DNA of 64,000 bases from Paenibacillus nasutitermitis (lineage in GTDB: Bacteria; Bacillota; Bacilli; Paenibacillales; Paenibacillaceae): positions 248,001-312,000 of the forward strand of contig NZ_BMHP01000001.1 in NCBI RefSeq assembly GCF_014641075.1, in the 5' to 3' direction. Shown here in pieces: positions 60,642 through 64,000 of this stretch. The notes beneath the pieces are model-generated. The model worked only from the letters and a program-made list of their open reading frames with translations, did not search any database and was not told the DNA's origin. The position numbers and the translations under genes were made by a program. Position 1 is the stretch's first letter, and every line of letters starts with the position of its first letter.

Positions 60642-61484
60642 ATGAAAACGGAAATGGATATTCGTCATGCATCACACCCTGAGGATGTCAAAAGGTATGA
60701 TACACAAACGCTGCGCAAACACTTTCTCATTGAATCCTTATTTGAGCCCGGCCATCTACATATGACTTATACGCATTATGACCGTCTTGTCATTGGGGGG
60801 GCTATGCCTGCGGAACAGCCGCTTGTTCTGGAAGCTCCGCAAACGCTCAAGACCGAATATTTTTTTGAACGGCGGGAGGCCGGCTTTGTTAATCTTGGCG
60901 GTCCCGCTGTCATTGCCGTTGACGGGGAAGAACATTCCCTGAACCGCCTGGATGCTCTCTATGTTGGAAAAGGAGCGAAGAAAGTGACGCTGGCAAGCCC
61001 GGATCCATCCGATCCGGCCAAGCTGTATTTCTGCTCCGCCAATGCCCACCATACGCTGCCGGTCAGCAAAATGGCTATCGATAAAGCCAATCCCAACCAT
61101 TTGGGTTCGCTGGAAACCTCTAACGAGCGGACCATTTATCAATTTATCCACGAAGGTGGACTGCAGAGCTGCCAGCTGATGCTGGGCATCACGATCCTGA
61201 AGCCGGGCAGCATCTGGAACACGATGCCTGCCCATCTTCACGACCGGCGGATGGAAGCGTATCTTTATTTCGATTTGAATCCGGACGCAAGGGTCTTCCA
61301 TATGATGGGTCTTCCGGAAGAATCCCGTCATCTTGTGGTAGCCAATGAGCAAGCGGTTATTTCCCCGCCCTGGTCCATCCATTCCGGCGCCGGGACCTCG
61401 AATTATTCCTTCATCTGGGCGATGGCCGGAGAGAATTATACGTTTAAAGATATGGACAGTGTACCGATGGATACGCTGAAATAA
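60642..61484 (+). CDS. kduI: 5-dehydro-4-deoxy-D-glucuronate isomerase
   Basis: Converts 5-keto-4-deoxyuronate, the product of unsaturated uronic acid from pectin or glycosaminoglycan breakdown, to 2,5-diketo-3-deoxygluconate. 280 residues, normal for KduI. Two cupin domains: an N-terminal one with YDRLVIGGAMP, and a C-terminal one with the zinc site in WNTMPAHLHDRRMEAYLYFDL (His, His and Glu) and the last His in SIHSGAGTSNY. GGAGG lies upstream of ATG 60642. It heads the kduI-deoR-kduD operon; no pectinase, kdgK or kdgA is visible in the window. Confidence 0.96.
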   Translation: MKTEMDIRHASHPEDVKRYDTQTLRKHFLIESLFEPGHLHMTYTHYDRLVIGGAMPAEQPLVLEAPQTLKTEYFFERREAGFVNLGGPAVIAVDGEEHSLNRLDALYVGKGAKKVTLASPDPSDPAKLYFCSANAHHTLPVSKMAIDKANPNHLGSLETSNERTIYQFIHEGGLQSCQLMLGITILKPGSIWNTMPAHLHDRRMEAYLYFDLNPDARVFHMMGLPEESRHLVVANEQAVISPPWSIHSGAGTSNYSFIWAMAGENYTFKDMDSVPMDTLK

Positions 61485-61512
61485 GTTGAAAGTGGAGGGG
61501 GGCGTTTCATTG

Positions 61513-62286
61513 ATGCTGGCCGCAACCAGACACAGGAAGATTATCGATGAGCTGCAGCAACGCGGAGCGGTGAAGGTGGCGCAGCTTAGCGTTTCCCTCC
61601 AAGTGACGGAGAAGACGATACGCGACGATCTGGAGAAGCTGGAAGCCAAAGGGCTGCTGAAAAGAACGCATGGCGGCGCTCTGCTGCTCGAACCCAGTGA
61701 AGAGAATATCTACCCGCTTGTCTATCCGAACAATAAGCTGGAGGACGCGAAGGAAATGATAGCTGCTGCAGCTTTGAAGCATGTCCATACGGGCGACATT
61801 ATCGCTCTGGACGGGGGCAGCACGACGCTCGCCATGGCGAGGCGGATGCAGAATAAGCCGCTGACAGTCGTTACGAACGATGTCTTAATTATCCGCGAGC
61901 TTGCGCTGCATGATCAAATCCGGCTAGTCGTTCCCGGCGGCTACAGGCATCATAATCTGCTGCTTCATCCGGAATCGCTGGATTGGGTGCGCCGGATGAA
62001 CATCCATACCTTCTTCCTGTCGACGACAGGCATTCATGCGGAATATGGCTTCAGTGTTTTTACGCCGGAGCTGGCACCGGTTAAACGGATTTTTATCGAG
62101 GCATCCAAGCGGGTGATCTGCGTCGCCGACCACAGCAAATTCGATAAAGGGGCGCTGTTCACCTTCGCGTCTCTGCCGGAGGCCGAGCGGATTATTACAG
62201 ATGATGACCTGGACCCTCTCATCCTCAGCAAATATCAAGCCTTGCAGGCAACTATTGAACAAGCGGACAGGAGTGGGAATGAATGA
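61513..62286 (+). CDS. DeoR-family regulator of the kdu operon
   Basis: A 257-residue regulator: an N-terminal helix-turn-helix (RHRKIIDELQQRGAVKVAQLSVSLQVTEKTIRDDLEKLE) and a C-terminal DeoR sensor domain (GDIIALDGGSTTLAMARRM; VTNDVLI; SSTTGIHAEYGFSV; ADHSKFDK). Members sense phosphorylated sugars. ATG 61513 follows GGAGGGGGG; TTG 61510 is also possible. It lies between kduI and kduD and overlaps kduD by four bases, so it probably represses the operon until an intermediate such as KDG or its phosphate appears. Confidence 0.92.
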   Translation: MLAATRHRKIIDELQQRGAVKVAQLSVSLQVTEKTIRDDLEKLEAKGLLKRTHGGALLLEPSEENIYPLVYPNNKLEDAKEMIAAAALKHVHTGDIIALDGGSTTLAMARRMQNKPLTVVTNDVLIIRELALHDQIRLVVPGGYRHHNLLLHPESLDWVRRMNIHTFFLSTTGIHAEYGFSVFTPELAPVKRIFIEASKRVICVADHSKFDKGALFTFASLPEAERIITDDDLDPLILSKYQALQATIEQADRSGNE

Positions 62287-63041
62287 GTACATTATTTGAC
62301 CTCACCGGCAAAAAAGCGCTGGTCACCGGAGCTTCACGGGGAATCGGCAGGGCGATTGCCCTGGCGCTTGCGGAAGCGGGGGCAGATGTGGCGCTTGTGA
62401 CCAACCAGAGCAGCCCGGCTGAAATCGAACAGGAAATCACCTCATTGAACCGCAGAGCGGTGGTTATCAAAGCCGATCTGTCCGAGGAAAGCAGGCTGCC
62501 GGATGTGATTGCCCAAACGATCGGAGCTTTCGGCAAAATCGATATACTCGTCAACAATTCCGGCATCATCCGCCGGACCCCCGCTGCCGAGCATGCCGCG
62601 GCGGATTGGCATGATGTCCTGAATGTCAATTTGAATGCGGTTTTCTTCCTCAGCCAGCTTGCCGGCCGGGAAATGATCAAACAGGGCTCGGGAAAAATCA
62701 TCAACATCGCATCCATGTTATCCTTCCAGGGCGGGATCAATGTACCGGGCTATACGGCAAGCAAACATGCCGTAGCGGGTCTGACGAAGGCGCTCGCCAA
62801 TGAATGGGCATCCAGGGGCGTGCAGGTGAACGCCATCGCACCGGGCTATATCGAGACGGACAATACGGAACAGCTTCGCGGGGATCCCGAACGAAGCAAG
62901 CAAATTCTTGAGCGTATCCCCGCAGGCCGATGGGGCCAGGCCGATGATCTGAAGGGACCGGTCGTACTGCTGGCTTCCGCGGCATCGGATTATATGAATG
63001 GCCATGTGCTGTGCGTGGACGGAGGCTGGATGAATCGTTAA
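62283..63041 (+). CDS. kduD: 2-deoxy-D-gluconate 3-dehydrogenase (KduD)
   Basis: Short-chain dehydrogenase of 252 residues that reduces 2,5-diketo-3-deoxygluconate to 2-keto-3-deoxygluconate, the step after KduI. Seen: the cofactor site TGASRGIGRAIA, NNSG (residues near 92), the catalytic Tyr-Lys in YTASKHA, Ser in ASMLSF, and the C-terminal CVDGGWMNR typical of KduD. Its start overlaps the deoR stop (ATGA), so it is translationally coupled. The operon ends at the strong terminator that follows. Confidence 0.94.
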   Translation: MSTLFDLTGKKALVTGASRGIGRAIALALAEAGADVALVTNQSSPAEIEQEITSLNRRAVVIKADLSEESRLPDVIAQTIGAFGKIDILVNNSGIIRRTPAAEHAAADWHDVLNVNLNAVFFLSQLAGREMIKQGSGKIINIASMLSFQGGINVPGYTASKHAVAGLTKALANEWASRGVQVNAIAPGYIETDNTEQLRGDPERSKQILERIPAGRWGQADDLKGPVVLLASAASDYMNGHVLCVDGGWMNR

Positions 63042-63052
63042 TTGATCAAGCC

Positions 63053-63101
63053 AAAAAAAGGATGTCTTCCGGAAAATTGCCGGTCGACACCCTTTTTTTT
63101 T
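63053..63101. terminator. Bidirectional terminator after kduD
   Basis: AAAAAAAGG-TGTC-CCGG pairs with CCGG-GACA-CCTTTTTTT, with A and T runs on both sides. Confidence 0.92.
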
Positions 63102-63146
63102 GGCGCGGGACACAATGGGGATACAGCTTGTCCATATTAGCCGCCG

Positions 63147-63341
63147 TTAGTGACCTTTCTTTCGTACTTGCTTATGGTGGTCTTCCGCCCATTCTTTGGC
63201 CTGTGCGGTAGCAATGGAGATGGCGCGGCCTTCTTCGTAACCGTCCTTCAGCAGGGCATTGGCAATTTCGACGGCTTTTTCGCGCACGGGGGCCATAAAG
63301 TTTTTCAGGGAGTCGGGATAATCGTCCTTGGTCCAAGGCAT
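63147..63341 (-). CDS. Small protein matching the N-terminal domain of stress protein YdaT
   Basis: A 64-residue protein (MPWTKDDYPDSLKN, VREKAVEIANALLKDGYEEGRAI, IATAQAKEWAEDH) that matches the first third of B. subtilis YdaT, a SigB-controlled general stress protein. YdaT continues with a DUF2188 domain, which is absent here. AGGAGG precedes the ATG at 63341. The protein is basic at the end (KQVRKKGH). Function unknown; a nucleic-acid or envelope-stress role is only a guess. Confidence 0.82.
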   Translation of the reverse strand: MPWTKDDYPDSLKNFMAPVREKAVEIANALLKDGYEEGRAISIATAQAKEWAEDHHKQVRKKGH

Positions 63342-63489
63342 AAGCGTTCCTCCTTTATACAGGGATCTTTTATTTATTTAGCCCTTGTATCCAAAAAACA
63401 AACAGCGGCATCCGGCAAAATCGATATTCGTCACTCAATCATGTAGAATGGGTAAGGACAGATACGAACGAAAAGAAAGGGTGACGAGA

Positions 63490-64000
63490 ATGGAATTCCG
63501 AACTGAAAAGGATTCGATGGGGGAAATTCAGGTCCCCGCCGATCGTCTATGGGGAGCGCAGACAGAGCGCAGCCTGCACAATTTCAAGATCGGTACGGAG
63601 AAAATGCCGGTTGAGCTGATACACGCTTTTGCTTATTTAAAGAAAGGAGCCGCGCTCGTAAATAAAGAGCTTGGCAAGCTGGAACCCGAGAAAGCCGCAG
63701 CTATAGCCGAAGCCGCCGATGAAATAATCGAAGGCAAGTGGAGCAGAGAATTTCCGCTCGCGGTTTGGCAGACGGGCAGCGGTACGCAATCGAATATGAA
63801 TGTCAATGAGGTCATTGCGCGCCGGGCCGGTCAGTTGCTCGTGCAGCAGGACCCCGCCAGCCAGTTGAAGATCCATCCCAATGATGACGTGAACCGCTCG
63901 CAAAGCTCCAATGATACCTTCCCGACTGCTATGCATCTGGCAGCACTGATAACGGTAGAGGATACTGTCCTGCCTGCCATCGCCCAGCTCAAAGCAACGC
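63490..64000 (+). CDS. fumC: Class II fumarate hydratase, 3' end cut by window
   Basis: Fumarase of the citric acid cycle, iron-independent class II type. The first 170 residues are visible (full length about 460). Seen: [33 protein letters not shown] opening, the substrate-binding block in [20 protein letters not shown], and [21 protein letters not shown] with the conserved His-Pro-Asn-Asp and Ser-Ser-Asn residues, a fumarase rather than aspartase layout. AAAGGG lies just upstream of ATG 63490. The frame is open to the end of the window. Confidence 0.95.
   Translation, partial: MEFRTEKDSMGEIQVPADRLWGAQTERSLHNFKIGTEKMPVELIHAFAYLKKGAALVNKELGKLEPEKAAAIAEAADEIIEGKWSREFPLAVWQTGSGTQSNMNVNEVIARRAGQLLVQQDPASQLKIHPNDDVNRSQSSNDTFPTAMHLAALITVEDTVLPAIAQLKAT

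Overview
The window reads as the chromosome of a Gram-positive, spore-forming bacillus, most likely Paenibacillus or a close relative. This rests on AGGAGG-type ribosome binding sites, frequent GTG/TTG starts, a SigI-RsgI pair, CcpN, HxlR and an IDEAL-domain protein. It also rests on several YesM/YesN two-component pairs placed beside Lpl-type sugar importers. No rRNA, tRNA, CRISPR array, insertion sequence or prophage gene was seen. Species assignment is inference.

Regions: (1) 1-11 kb, housekeeping and stress: the 3' part of leuB; a 2-Cys peroxiredoxin with a PerR-like box and a long leader; a CxxC protein; sigI-rsgI with a SigI-like promoter; a degenerate RsbT-like protein followed by a histidine kinase with an RsbU-type N-terminus; then pepA, an MFS transporter and a YuiH-like molybdoenzyme. 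(2) 11-16 kb, accessory: a cytochrome P450, a short UvrA paralogue and an ArsR regulator coupled to a wrecked SRPBCC gene. (3) 16-20.4 kb: a reactive-sulfur island (TusA-rhodanese fusion, rhodanese-MBL persulfide dioxygenase type, TusA, TauE/SafE, DsrE-like, CstR-like repressor, DUF302), with palindromic CsoR/CstR-type operators on the promoter. (4) 20.7-21.1 kb: an IDEAL-domain gene behind two matching dyads.

(5) 21.4-48.5 kb: a large carbohydrate-sensing and uptake island. It holds a zinc dehydrogenase, an AraC regulator, a DUF4091 protein, three YesM/YesN pairs, three solute-binding lipoproteins with three permease pairs, and one fused double permease. No ABC ATPase is present, so a shared MsmX-type ATPase encoded elsewhere is the likely energiser.

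(6) 48.7-64 kb: ribulose-monophosphate formaldehyde detoxification (hxlB, hxlA, divergent hxlR); a soluble PAS kinase; a cyclophilin lipoprotein; an SR1P-like peptide, CcpN and pyruvate phosphate dikinase, forming a gluconeogenesis module; a BrkB-type membrane protein; an orphan OmpR-type regulator; a lipoprotein; a thioesterase; the kduI-deoR-kduD operon for hexuronate breakdown; a YdaT-like small protein; and the start of fumC.

The observations most worth a second look are: the RsbT-like/RsbU_N-kinase pair, which looks like a stressosome-style switch wired into a histidine kinase; the CstR-controlled sulfur island with unusual domain order; the CcpN gene, which seems to start at a non-standard codon; the repeated dyads in front of the IDEAL gene; and the fused ABC permease with eroded coupling loops.
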